From contig NC_087185.1 of the NCBI RefSeq assembly GCF_035594125.1, positions 12,400,164 through 12,464,163 on the forward strand: 64,000 nt of DNA, written 5' to 3'. Position numbers and translations under genes: made by a program. Every line of letters begins with the position of its first letter. The stretch's first letter is position 1. Of this stretch, positions 12,287-23,537 are shown one piece after another. The stretch is from Scylla paramamosain. Taxonomy: Eukaryota; Arthropoda; Malacostraca; Decapoda; Portunidae. The notes beneath the pieces were generated by a model that was given only the letters and a program-made list of their open reading frames with translations, made no database searches and had not been told where the DNA came from.

Positions 12287-13216
12287 GACACCGACCAAGG
12301 GCAACAAAAATCCGATAAAAAAAAATGCCCACTGAAATGCCAGTCCCGTAAAAGCGATAGTCAAAAATTGAAGGATAAGTGTCTTGAAACCTCCCTCTTG
12401 AAGGAATTCAAGTCATAGGAAGGTGGAAATACAGAAGCAGGCAGGGAGTTCCAGAGTTTACCAGAGAAAGGGATGAATGATTGAGAATACTGGTTAACTC
12501 TTGCGTTAGAGAGGTGGACAGAATAGGGGTGAGAGAAAGAATAAAGTCTTGTGCAGCGAGGCCGAGTGAGGAGGGGAGGCATGCCGTTAGCAAGATCAGA
12601 AGAGCAGTTAACATGAAAATAGCGGTAGAAGACAGCTAGAGATGCAACATTGCAGCGATGAGAGAGAGGCTGAAGACAGTCAGTTAGAGGAGAGGAGTTG
12701 ATGAGACGAAAAGCTCTTGATTCCACCCTGTCTAGAAGAGCATTATGAGTGGAACCCCCCACACATGTGAAGCATACTCCATACATGGACGGATAAGGCC
12801 CTTGTACAGAGTTAGCAGCTGGGGGGTGAGAAAAACTGGCGGAGACGTCTCAAAACACCTAACTTCATAGAAGCTGTTTTAGCTAGAGATGAGATGTTAA
12901 GTTTACAGTTCAGATTATAAGTAAAGAGCACACTGAGGATGTTCAGTGTAGAATAGGGGGACAGTTGAGTGTCACTGAAGAAGAGGGGATAGTTGTCTGG
13001 AAGGCTGTGTCGAGTTGATAAATGGAGGAATTGAGTCTTTGAGGCATTGAACAATACCAAGTTTGCTCTGCCACAATCTGAAATTTTAGAAAGATCAGAA
13101 ATCAAGCGTTCTGTGGCTTTCCTGCGTGAAATGTTTACTTCCTGAATGGTTGGACGTCTATGAAAAGACGTGGAAAAGTGCAGGGTGGTATCATCAGCAT
13201 GTAGGTGGTATGGCAT
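12287..13216 (-). pseudogene. LINE family B, RT C-terminal part (piece 2 of split copy)
   Basis: Minus-strand 3' half of a non-LTR element. The reading frame 13216-12812 opens in the reverse-transcriptase catalytic motif (HADDTTLHFSTSF, the Y/F-A-D-D box with its first residue changed to H) and runs through FFSDTQLSPYSTLNIL to KLGVLRRLRQFFSP. A second frame, 12786-12361, continues with RAFRLINSSPLTDCLQPLSHR and KLWNSLPASVFPPSYDLNSFKREVSRHLS, the usual C-terminus. A frameshift near 12800 separates the two. The 3' UTR (12360-12287) continues at 5867-5825 beyond the gypsy insertion. The copy is 5'-truncated at about 13216. Other copies lie at 23909-24838, 24839-25928, 59279-59386 and 60019-61905. 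Confidence 0.8.
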
Positions 13217-13317
13217 GTTTTCCTGCCTTCCCGTATCACCGGAGGCACTTTCCCGTCAGTCAGTGGCGTCCTAGTTAAGACACGGAAGAGGAATGGTGTT
13301 TCTTAACTCCTTGGAAA

Positions 13318-13690
13318 CCTTACATGCCGCAGTGAGTTTGAGCCACGTCAAGATGCCCACACCATGCAGACCTACTGTACCTGCTGCCAGGCCACGGAGG
13401 TCCCCTGCTGCTACTGGTGCAAGGGTAGTAGCGGATGCTATTGCCAAGGCCAGGGCTGTACATAATGGAAGCCCAACAACTCGCCATCACCTCCTTACAA
13501 GCATCGGTGAGTGGCGGAAGACACTACACAGTGCAACCACCCACAACACCAATCCCGGAGAAGTGTGAAGCAGAGATGACACCAGTGGCTTTCAGAGGCG
13601 TCGTTCCATGAACGCCTCTTTGCAACTCTGCAAACTGCCACCATCGGACGCTAACGACAGCGGTTCAACATATCCGTCTTGGTTGTGTCC
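13318..13690 (+). pseudogene. Truncated gag of a Gypsy-2-like element
   Basis: Starts with 'cttacatgccgcagtga', matching the LTR-end/primer-site junction of the compact element at 17865-17881. A frame further on reads EAQQLAITSLQASV and PIPEKCEAEMTPVAFRG, which resembles the Gypsy-2 gag phrases QQAITTLQANM and APEKCDLDMTPAAFRSW. The reading frames are broken and no pol follows. 13217-13317 contains nothing I recognise. Confidence 0.55.
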
Positions 13691-13828
13691 CGGTGTGGCA
13701 TAAGGAATTTATACCAAGAGGACATACGGCCTCAATGGGAAGGCTGGAGGAATCGACTAGTGAGTTTAGATAGTAACAGATAGCTGACTGGGGTCTTGGA
13801 GAGAAGCGAGCGTTACCTAGATTCAAAA

Positions 13829-13926
13829 ATGGCTCGCTGTACAGGCAAGGGTTGCTGCTGCGTTTGTGGTAATAAGAGTACTCTGCAGGCGGTGAGATTC
13901 CATCCATTTCCCGCTGATCCCAAAAG
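13829..13926 (+). CDS. THAP-type zinc-finger first exon (candidate)
   Basis: ATG at 13829 opens a short frame reading MARCTGKGCCCVCGNKST followed by VRFHPFPADPKR. THAP domains start with a C2CH zinc-binding pattern (C-x2-4-C near the N-terminus) and a conserved H-x-F-P. The frame then meets a good 5' splice donor (AAAAG|GTACGTG at 13926/13927). THAP domains bind DNA in both host transcription factors and P-element-like transposases. I could not find later exons, so the gene may be a fragment or may continue through unrecognised introns. It is too short for ordinary ORF calling. Confidence 0.5.
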
Positions 13927-15082
<1,156 letters not shown>

Positions 15083-15274
15083 ATTCACAGAAGTTTTTGG
15101 GGATGTTCCCTGCCACTTCAACTTCTCATTAATGCGTAGAAAACCTTTTATATGGAGATGTTAATTGCTGTTTTAGTATCAGAGTTTATGAATGTTGTGT
15201 TCCATCTTGATAATAGTAAAAAAAAAATATGTAAAGATCAGTTTCTTTAATTTAAAGTTCCTTTAATTAATTCA

Positions 15275-15461
15275 TTTATAATAATAATTACTATTATTAC
15301 CATTATTATTATTATTAGTGCTGTTGTTGTTGTTGTTGTTGTTATTATTATTATTATTGCTACTACCATTATTATTATTATTATATTTTATTGTATTATT
15401 ATTATAGTCATTTTTGCTGTTAATGTTATTATTATTGCTACCATTAATAATAATAATAATG

Positions 15462-15510
<49 letters not shown>

Positions 15511-15530
15511 TAATAATAATAATAATAATA

Positions 15531-15583
<53 letters not shown>

Positions 15584-15650
15584 TGTTATTATTACTATTA
15601 TTATCATTATTATTGTTGATATTATTATTGTTTTTATTGTTACTTTTGCT
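15275..15650. repeat. Imperfect (TAA/TTA)n tract
   Basis: Trinucleotide array that switches strand sense in the middle (ATT runs, then AAT runs, then ATT runs). Poly-I/N frames here are artefacts. Confidence 0.95.
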
Positions 15651-16430
15651 ACTGTCTTGATGTTTTTTTTTCTTTCGTGCAAATGCTACATATATAAAAC
15701 ATTAAGTATAACTTTATAATTCATAATAAAGTAAACCGAAAAATACGATTATATTTATTTACCCTATAAAATCTTTAAAGATAAAAAGAAAAAAGTGGGT
15801 GGGGTTGAGGTGTTGGAGAAGCATCTAAGATACCCCTGAAAAAAAAAACGTTTTCTTTGAGTATACTCTTCGCCGACGGGTGGCAGCACCACTGCTGTCC
15901 TGTAAACTTGAGCCCACACAAGTACTTTCTTCTTTTATGTTTCTTGGTGTGTCAGTATGAAATGTTCGGTATCATAGGTTTAAGTTACCTGTTAAAGGCG
16001 TTTTCAGTAGCACTCCGCAGCTCCTAACGCTTTTTTGCCCGAAACCTAATAACGCCTCCCCGAGGCGTTAGGGGAGGTGTTTCCGGGAGGACAAACCCAA
16101 ACACTCGCTCTGATTGGCTGGAAGGTGTTGCCACTCCTTTATTATTAAAAATGACGATTCTGAGGTACGTATGAAAATGATATTTTTTTTATATATGAAA
16201 ATAAGATCAAAGTAGTAACCTGTTCCTGGTATTGGAATTCAGAAAAATTGTCCATAGGGCCTGAATTAAGAGTTGTATCGTCTCGGGATATCTGGAGGCT
16301 GTTCAGACCATGGTCTACCGAGTGACGTCCGTGGCGGTTCATGTGATTTTGACTTCGAATTTCTAGTTATGGGAACTTGTTGTAGTTTACGCATTATTTT
16401 CGTAGGATACTAAATGAAATATAAGGATGA
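15651..16430. other. Unassigned region with a short hairpin
   Basis: No coding signal. A 9-bp perfect inverted repeat with a 3-bp loop (TAACGCCTC CCC GAGGCGTTA, about 16050-16071) is the only structure I noticed. Confidence 0.45.
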
Positions 16431-16959
16431 CTAGATACCTTTACTGTTCTTTGCTATTGACATATGTATAGTAACAGAACTGTCGAAATATGGTTTATTT
16501 TGAAATGCTGCGGCTATAAGACGAACACCGCCTAGATCATGGCGCGGCTCTCCTACCAAGGGCGGCCCCCACCACACCAGGAATTCCTCCCATTTGTTGA
16601 AATTCCTGCTCAATTTCAGGAATTTGAGAAGGAGATGGCCACAAAAAGACATCCTCTCCTGCCTCAAACAGGACATCAATCTCTGGACACACTCCAACAC
16701 TGTGGTCTGTGACACACCGAACATCTCCGAGATTTCACGATAGGTACTCTGTGTGCCTAAATACCACAGAGTGAGGTACAAAGATTTTCTTGGAACCAAA
16801 TAAAGGCTGGTACCTGAAGGCTCCTTACCATAAGCCTTGTGTATCAAGTCCAAGGTGTCGTCAAAAGATTTCCTTGTGAGGCGAAGGTGCCTGAAGAATT
16901 CCATCTCACTCATGTTGTTCAGAACATCTGCCTGAACCTCCTGCTTTGGATGGTGTTCC
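16431..16959 (-). pseudogene. HARBI1-like (PIF/Harbinger) transposase exon, decayed
   Basis: The minus strand encodes REHHPKQEVQADVLNNMSEM, then FFRHLRLTRKSFDDTLDLI and TLWYLGTQSTYREISEMFGV with SQTTVLECVQRLM. This is the N-terminal helical and helix-turn-helix region of Harbinger nucleases. A 3' splice acceptor (TTTTGTAG|GGAAC) at 16960/16959 marks the exon start, so the nominal ATG upstream is intronic. The first catalytic box, normally GxIDGxH, is lost: after about residue 115 the frame slips and the product reads VWWGPPLVGEPRHDLGG. The remaining DDE core is absent, making it non-functional. A candidate preceding exon lies at 22532-22687, separated by the Gypsy-2 insertion. Confidence 0.7.
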
Positions 16960-17129
16960 CTACAAAAGAAATACAAAATTAGTATACAGTTGAAAATATA
17001 AACATACTAGTTATTTGGGATTTGAACAAAGTCCCTGCCTGTGGGAAAATCTTTCCCAAATCTAGCATGTGGTTATCTAGCATGTGGTTGGAGGCCAGTG
17101 TTGATCGAGAAATGGGTACCCAACACAAC

Positions 17130-17520
17130 AACCCAACATAACCACACCTAACCTGACATAAACTATATATAAGAAATGAGTATTTGGACATTAGAAGACC
17201 TTAATAAAACATAACCTAACCTAAATTGGAAGAGCCAAACCTACCTAACCTAACCCCACCTGACCTAACATAACCTAAGATAGCCTAACCTAACCTATAT
17301 ATGAGCAATGAGCATTTGGGCATTAGAAGACCCTAATAAAACCTAACTTAATCTAAATTGGAAGGACCAAACCTAGCTACATATCCTGACCCAGCCTAAC
17401 CTATATATAAGAAATGAGTATTTGCCCATTACAAGACCCTAATAAAACCTAACCTAAACTAAATTGGAAGGGCCAAACCCACCTAACATAACCCATTCTA
17501 ACCTAACCTAACCTTTCCCT
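17130..17520. repeat. Degenerate CCTAA-rich minisatellite, about 3 units
   Basis: Three copies of a roughly 105-135 bp unit begin with 'tatataagaaatgagtattt'-like sequence (about 17163, 17299, 17402) and end in CCTAACCTAACC-type runs. CCTAA is the complement of TTAGG, the usual arthropod telomere unit, but the array is too degenerate and interspersed to be a telomere. Confidence 0.7.
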
Positions 17521-17719
17521 AATTAGGATTGTAGTCTACTATTAAACAAACTTTTAATCCCACACTTTTAATCCCATTACCGTGGACATATGAACACTGT
17601 AGGAGGAGAGGAAGGTAAGAGGAAGAAACTTAATAAATTTAAAAATGAATAGAAAAAATCAGTTGCCAAAGAAACACAAATATATCCTATTTTCTTCCAA
17701 GCCTTCACGAAACCCTTTG

Positions 17720-17870
17720 TATTGGATATATTATTATTTGTACGATATGTTTTCCCGGCGGCAAGCCAAGCACTGCTTGTCGCCAAGAGTGTATCCTCAG
17801 TTCCGGGCCGAGCCCAATAAACGAGAGATGTGTGTCCCTGTGTCTCGTTCCCCTGACTAGCTATCTTACA
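17720..17870 (+). repeat. 5' LTR of Gypsy-2
   Basis: 151 bp, unusually short, with a polyadenylation-like CCCAATAAACG near 17812. Directly followed by TGGCGCAGTGAAAC, the primer-site candidate. Confidence 0.9.
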
Positions 17871-17884
17871 TGGCGCAGTGAAAC
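17871..17884 (+). promoter_or_regulatory. Candidate primer-binding site of Gypsy-2
   Basis: TGGCGCAGTGAAAC abuts the LTR end. The same junction recurs, slightly altered, at 13318. The tRNA is not identified. Confidence 0.5.
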
Positions 17885-17904
17885 CCTTACCTACACCGGT
17901 CAAG

Positions 17905-18472
17905 ATGCCTTTACCTCGCCGATCCCCTCGCTCGACGCCTAGGGCCTCGACGACAGTGGTTCCTCGCAGCCTCCAGCCGCTGCTCCAGCAGGCAAGGCAG
18001 ACCATCAGTGACCAGCAACAAGCCATCACCACCTTGCAGGCCAACATGGCGGCGCTCATCACACGAGGCAACGTGGCGCCCGCCCCTCGGGTGCCTCTCT
18101 CGGCTGCCCCCGAGAAATGCGACTTGGATATGACACCAGCTGCATTCAGGTCGTGGAAACGGTCCATGGAGTGCTGGCTTCTCCTCTGCAAGTGGCCACG
18201 CCAGGAAGCGGTCCATCACGTCAGACTCCTCTGTGGCCCCCCGCTGCAACGTGCCTTGGACGCCAGATTCACCTTCAACCAGTGGAGCGCCCTCACACAG
18301 CAGGAGGCGCTGGACGCCATCGGTAACCTAGTGCTTCGCTCAGTGGGCAGAGTTTTTCGGTGTCAGCCAAGGGCAGGACGAGTGTGTTAGTGACTACTTC
18401 GTACGGGGCGCCCAGAAAGTCAACGACTGCGCTTTCGAGTGTCCCCAGTGCAGCCTCAACCTCTCTGAGTAC
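17905..18472 (+). pseudogene. gag: Gypsy-2 Gag, frameshifted
   Basis: The ATG at 17905 (MPLPRRSPRSTPRA) starts a gag with a glutamine-rich coiled stretch (QQARQTISDQQQAITTLQA) and a capsid-like region (MTPAAFRSWKRSMECWLLLC; LQRALDARFTF). The first frame ends at 18390, but homology moves to another frame at a T-run near 18350, reading FFGVSQGQDECVSDYFVRGA and QCSLNLSEYLLLKKLV. From there it is continuous with pol, so the ancestral product was one gag-pol reading frame broken by a single indel. Confidence 0.75.
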
Positions 18473-21226
18473 TTGCTATTGAAAAAGCTTGTGGTAGGCA
18501 TCCGCGACACGGGCCTCAAACAGCAGGTGTATCAGGCGTGTGACTCGTTAGGCAGTGTGGACGCCCTAAGGGCCATGTGTTGTGCATATGAGGCAGCCCG
18601 CCAACACACCACAGGCGTGGGCGGTTGGCGGGAAAGCAGTCGCGCGGCTGGCACCGTGCGGGCCGAGGAGGACGGGAACCAGACGCTCGACGCCGCCGCT
18701 GCCACCACCTCTGGCAAGACACAGCCCTCACGTACTTGCTGGAACTGTGGTACTTCGCACGCCCCTGACAGAGCTTCCTGTCCGGCCAGGGAAGCAGTCT
18801 GCGTCGCCTGTCGTAAGAAAGGTCACTTCAAGAGGTGCTGCAGGAGCTCCAAGCGCCCACACGGCACTGCATCTGCCTACGCCGTCTCGGGATCAGTGAC
18901 AACGGCAGGCGCGAACGTGTCTCGCCAACCCACCATAGAGGTAACAGTAGCGCTTGGCAAGGGCGCCAAGCACCGCACAGCAGCTGTGGCGGACACCGGC
19001 GCCCAGGTGTGCGTCGCGGGGGCGGCCCTCCTGTCCAGTCTCAACATACAACCCACGCAGCTACAGGGATGTGCAGGCTTGCGGGATGTAGCGGACTTGC
19101 CCTTACGGTGCCTCGGATCGTGCCGGTGTGACATTTACCTTGGCGGCCATGCTACACAGCAAGAAGTATACTTCGTACCCTCCGCCAGGTCGCTGTTCCT
19201 GTCACTGAGCGCGTGCAAGGAGCTGGGGCTGGTGCCCGCCGGCTTCCCTCACCACTCCCTGCCGACAGTGCAAGCAGTGGAAGCGCGTGACACGACCGCC
19301 GAGCCTGCCCAGCCGCCTGCCAAGCCCGCTACGATACCATTCCCGCCACACGAGGAGCACGTACGACGGCTAGAGGAGTGGCTACTACAACACTTCTCGG
19401 CCTCCGCCTTCAACACCACAAGGAGCCCGCTGCCCGTGATGGACGGCGAGCCTCACCACATCCACCTGGCACCCAACGCTGTCCCCTACGCCTTCCACAC
19501 GCCCGCCTCGGTGCCGAAACACTGGGAGGACGAGGTGAAAGCCCAGCTTGAAGACGACGTACGGCGAGGCGTCATCGAGCCCGTCCCGGCAGGGGAACCC
19601 ACGGAGTGGTGTGCCCGCATGGTTGTGGTAGCAAAGAAATCAGGGCAATCGCGGCGCACCGTCGATTACCAGCGCCTCAACGCCGCATGCCGCAGAGAGA
19701 CACACCACACCCCCGCCCCCTTCGACATGGTGTCTAGTGTCCCCAAACATTGCTTCAAGACAGTGGCTGACGCTTATTGGGGGTACCACCAAGTCAGGCT
19801 GGACGAGGAGAGTCGAAGTCTCACCACCTTCATCACCCCATGGGGGAGGTTCAGGTACCTCCGGACCCCCATGGGCCACTGTTCTGCTGGCGACGCATAC
19901 ACAAAGCGCTTCGATGACGCCATCCAAGGCATCGTGAGGAAGCACAAGTGTATCGACGACACCCTCCTCTACGACAGCAACATCGAAGACGCATTCTGGC
20001 ACACGTACGAGTTTCTGGCGACCTGTGCAGCCAAGGGGATTACTTTGAAGCCTGAAAAATTCCAGTTCGCACGGAGGGAGGTGGATTTCGTGGGTTTTCG
20101 CCTCGGCTGGGAGGAGTACAAACCCACAGACGAGCGCCTAGCGGCAATCAAAAGCTTCAGGATGCCTGACAAGCCCTCCATCTCAGACATCAGGTCGTGG
20201 TACGGGTTTGTCAATCAACTTGCCCCATTCCTCGCCACAGCCCCAATCATGAACGCCTTCAGGGAGCTCCTGAAGAAGCCGTGCGGAAAGGCTGTGTACT
20301 GGGACGAGCACCTGCAGGAGAAATTCCGCCGCGCTCAGGACACCATATGCCAGCTTGCAAAGGACGGCCTGGCATATTACGACAAAACCCGCCCCACAGT
20401 TGCCCTCACAGACTGGAGCAGGGAGGGCATTGGATTCATTATCCTGCAGCAGTTCTGCCACTGCTCGTCTGCTGCCGCTCCCTTCTGCTGCAGGGCGGGC
20501 TGGCGTCTGGCCCTGTGCGGAAGCCGCCACCTCACGGCCGCCGAGACTGGTTACGCCGCGGTAGAGGGGGAAACCTTGGCTGTGGTGTGGTGCCTCCAGA
20601 AAGCCCGGCTGTTCTTGTTGGGGTGCCCGAACCTCACCATCGTCACCGACCACCGCCCTCTCACCAAGCTGCTGGGGGACAGGGCCCTCACAGAAGTCAT
20701 CAACCCACGACTCTTCCGGCTCAAGGAGCGAACGCTACAGTACCGCTTTCAAGTCAAATATCTGCCAGGAAAAAGGAACGCCGCAGCCGACTTCCTGTCC
20801 AGGTACCCAGCCCTCAGAAGCCCCACCACAGACACCGACACCGACCTAGATGAGGACCTCACCGAGGCAGTAGCAGCCGTGGTCATCGCCACAGCCGAAC
20901 ACGAGGGTCACGTTCTCGACGAGTCAGCGGTGAGAAAATCTGCAGCCGACGACCCTGTCTACCAACTACTACTGGCCAAAGTGTTGGCCGCGGACTGGCA
21001 CCCACACAAGGCGCAAGAAGTGGCCTGCCTGCGCCCGTTCTATGGCGTGAGGGACCGGTTGGCGGTCTCTCAAGACCTTGTCACATACACCTTTGACCAG
21101 GGTTGTGTGCGACTCGTGATTCCTGAGCCCCTCCGCCCACAGGTAGCAGCAAACTTACACGCTGGTCACCAAGGGCTAGATTCCATGCTGCGGAGGGCAA
21201 GGCAATGTGTATACTGGCCCGGGTAG
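18473..21226 (+). pseudogene. pol: Gypsy-2 Pol (zinc knuckles-PR-RT-RH-IN start)
   Basis: In order: two cysteine knuckles (CWNCGTSHAPDRASC, then CVACRKKGHFKRCC, about 18738-18843); aspartic protease ADTGAQVCVAG (about 18990); reverse transcriptase with RTVDYQRLN, FITPWGRFRYLRTPMG and the catalytic box CIDDTLLYD (about 19949). That box carries Cys where family members have Tyr or Phe. RNase H follows (LTDWSREGIGFI; VTDHRPLTKLL), then the start of the integrase zinc domain (GHQGLDSMLRRARQCVYWPG), which ends at an in-frame TAG. RT, RH and protease domains are otherwise open for 917 residues. The 18473 ATG is internal, since coding starts upstream in gag. Confidence 0.88.
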
Positions 21227-22244
21227 GAAGGGGACCTGCAGCACTACCGGGCGTCGTGCACGTCATGCGAGACGCACGCTCCCTCTCAGCCCTCAGAAAC
21301 ACTCGTCATCACGCCGCCCCCAGAGTACCCATTCCAATCCACAGTGGCGGACATGTTTCAGCATGAGGGGCACACCTACATGGTCTACGCTGACAGGCTC
21401 ACTGGATGGCTAGAACTCGCCCATTTCCCACACGGTGCTACATCTAATAAAATCGAGTCGAATGAGGCAGTACTTCACGCGATGGGGCGCCCCGGAACAG
21501 CTGTCCACTGATGGGGGGCCGAATCTGGCGAGCGAGGAAATGTCGGAATTCCTCAAGAAGTGGGGTGTCATTGCACGCCTGTCCTCAGCACAGTACCCAC
21601 AGTCAAACGGGCGGGCCGAAGCAGCGGTCAAGACGGCCAAAAGAATCATCAGAGCCAACACAGGTAGCGGGGGCTCATTGGACACGGACAAAACCTCCCT
21701 CGCTGTGCTGCAGTACCTTAACACCCCGCTGCGATCTGTCAACAAGTCCCCCGCCCAACTTGCCACCGGAAGGCAGCTGCGTGATGGCGTGCCAACGGCC
21801 CGACGACATTACAAGGTGGACAGGCACTGGGGAAGGACGCTGCGTGAGAGAGAAGTGAAAATGGGGGAGGAAGGCAACACCCTGATGGCAACCTGCACAC
21901 CCAGACAGCTCCGGCCCCTGTCCCCCGGCACACGAGTAAGGATGCAGAACCAGGCCTCGGGCACGTGGGACCGCACGGGCTTGATCGTGGAGGCGCTGCC
22001 CTACAGGCAGTACACCGTCAGGCTTGACGGCAGCGGCCGAATAAGCCTCAGGAACAGGAAGCATCTGCGGCCCGTCGCTGAGTCAACCCCACCGCCCGCA
22101 CCGCCAACCCTGCGCCCACCAACCCCGCCGGCCGCTCAACCAACCACGACACCCGCACAAGTCTCAACCCCCACCCAACCTCAGCTACGCCCCGCACCCA
22201 GGAGGCAGGTGCGGCGACCGGGGTGGCTGAGCGACTATGTGTAA
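21227..22244 (+). pseudogene. Gypsy-2 integrase, disrupted
   Basis: After the TAG the same frame continues with the Cys pair of the zinc domain (CTSCETHAPSQPSETL) and the first catalytic region (VADMFQHEGHTYMVYADRLTGWLEL). A frameshift near 21440 shifts to the frame holding WGAPEQLSTDGGPNLASEEM and YPQSNGRAEAAVKTAKR, i.e. the second Asp and the catalytic Glu region. The C-terminal part (about 21900-22240) has an SH3-like segment (PGTRVRMQNQASGTWDRTGLI) and a proline/threonine-rich tail ending RRPGWLSDYV. It is dead unless both disablements are sequencing errors. Confidence 0.85.
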
Positions 22245-22308
22245 CACACACACACACACACATATCAGATTAATGTGTTGCAGGCACACATTTATCTTAC
22301 GGGGGGGA

Positions 22309-22459
22309 TATTGGATATATTATTATTTGTACGATATGTTTTCCCGGCGGCAAGCCAAACACTGCTTGTCGCCAAGAGTGTATCCTCAGTTCCGGGCCGA
22401 GTCCAATAAAGGAGAGACGTGTGTCTCTGTGTCTCGTTCCCCTGCCTAGCTATCTTACA
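22309..22459 (+). repeat. 3' LTR of Gypsy-2
   Basis: 151 bp, preceded by the polypurine-like GGGGGGGA (22301-22308) and followed by CTTTG. Confidence 0.9.
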
Positions 22460-22531
22460 CTTTGTTTACACATAATGCATTGGTAAGAAGTGGCAGACAT
22501 AATTACCTTTCCATGAAGTAAGAAGTACCTA

Positions 22532-22687
22532 CTGTTGGGCTCCAATCACTACACCCATATCTGCCTCAGGCTGTATCTCAGCAATGCTTGCAATGGTTAG
22601 AAGAGGCTTCAAACAAGGACTTGTAAAAGGCTGGTAGTCATCGTCTTCCATGTATGTATCAGAGTCGGTGCTGTTGTCCCTCTCCAT
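22532..22687 (-). CDS. Candidate 5' exon, acidic N-terminus (Harbinger gene?)
   Basis: From an ATG at 22687 the minus strand reads MERDNSTDSDTYMEDDDYQP then FTSPCLKPLLTIASIAEIQP, ending beside possible donors (CAACA|GTAGGT or GTAG|GTACTT, about 22535-22526). The strand matches the HARBI1-like exon at 16959, and the intervening DNA is largely the Gypsy-2 insertion. It may therefore be exon 1 of that transposase gene or of its partner protein. I do not recognise a domain in it, so this linkage is inference. Confidence 0.35.
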
Positions 22688-22868
22688 GCTTATTTCTCGT
22701 ATTTTCGGTAGTAGTATATGACGATGCTTCCACTCTGATCTCTCAACTAAGGCGTACGATAGTTTTTTTTTTATTTATTTATTTATTTTCCGGCGGGGAC
22801 AAGCGAGGGTCGTCTGGCAGCGGAGTAATTGTGTTCAGTACGCTCCCATCCTTCTATCCCTTATTTAA

Positions 22869-23534
22869 GTGCCCTTACACACGAGGACACTAGTGTCCGC
22901 CACCGGTGTCGGACACTAGTTGCCTCCCATATTATCAAATGGAGCCTTTCACACGAGGCAACTGCTGTGTCCCAAGCAGACAACTTCCGGGCAACAGATA
23001 TTTCGGTGTCTCACTCCCGCAACACGTGGCGGACACTGACGGTTGCCGCCACTCACTGCAAAGCATTGTTTTAAATGGAAGCTTTCACACGTAGCCACCA
23101 GTGTCCGCCACCGCTGCCCACTGGCCAGCTTCTCATGCTCAGTTTGACACCCACCATCATCCCATGATGGAAGGAGACGGCCTATCAAGGACAATTTCGA
23201 AGATGGTGGAGGAGAAGCTGAACACGGAGGACCTCATTTGTGAAATAGAAAAACTACCAGCACTATGGGACCCATCTTGTGAGGGATATGCAAATAAGAT
23301 AGAAAAGCAGAACTACTGGAATGCAATAATGGTGATACTCATTCCTGATTTTGAAGAGAAACCCCTCTCAGAAAAGAAAGAAATACGTAAGCAACAAGTA
23401 GAAGCTCTTCGTTTCCCGCCATTCTTCCGACTGAGGTGTGTGAGTGGCTCACTAGTTGCCAGGCGGTGTCTTGAGCAAGGACACTAGTGTCCGACACCAG
23501 TGGCGTACACTAGTGTCCTCGTGTGTAAGAGCAC
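22869..23534. mobile_element. PIF/Harbinger miniature element with MADF exon
   Basis: Long imperfect terminal inverted repeats of about 50 bp: left GTGCCCTTACACACGAGGAC from 22869; right end reverse complement GTGCTCTTACACACGAGGAC to 23534. The flanking trinucleotide TAA is duplicated (22866-22868, 23535-23537), which is the PIF/Harbinger signature. Two degenerate copies of the terminal motif (CTTTCACACG...) recur inside at about 22948 and 23082. The interior carries part of a MADF-domain gene but no nuclease, so it is non-autonomous. Confidence 0.85.
23164..23386 (+). pseudogene. MADF DNA-binding domain, 5' exon fragment
   Basis: From the ATG at 23164 the frame reads MMEGDGLSRTISKMVEEKL, then DLICEIEKLPALWDPSCEGY and KIEKQNYWNAIMVILIPDF. 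This is the first two-thirds of a MADF (Myb/SANT-like) domain, with the family's P-x-LWD and Y-x-K...W spacing. A splice donor (AAATAC|GTAAGC, 23386/23387) falls where the third helix should begin, and the rest is missing. Many PIF/Harbinger elements encode a Myb/MADF-type partner that helps the nuclease bind DNA and enter the nucleus, so this is most likely that partner's first exon trapped in a deletion derivative. Confidence 0.65.
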
Positions 23535-23537
23535 TAA

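Larger units (their letters stand above)
17720..22459 (+). mobile_element. Compact Ty3/gypsy element with 151-bp LTRs (Gypsy-2)
   Basis: LTRs at 17720-17870 and 22309-22459 (both 151 bp, starting TATTGGATATATT and ending CTATCTTACA) flank a gag-pol region. The target sequence CTTTG is duplicated (17715-17719, 22460-22464). The LTRs differ at several positions, so it is older than Gypsy-1. Coding is interrupted by a frameshift near 18350, an in-frame TAG at 21224-21226 and a frameshift near 21440. It lies between two pieces that may form one minus-strand Harbinger gene. Confidence 0.93.

Noticed and set aside
15272..15719. Poly-I / poly-N reading frames
   Set aside because: Product of a TAA/TTA trinucleotide array.
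17130..17520. Telomere
   Set aside because: CCTAA units are degenerate and interspersed with unrelated sequence, flanked by ordinary transposons.
20183..20853. Open frames on both strands inside Gypsy-2 RT/RNase H
   Set aside because: GC-rich shadows of the pol frame, which carries all domain motifs.
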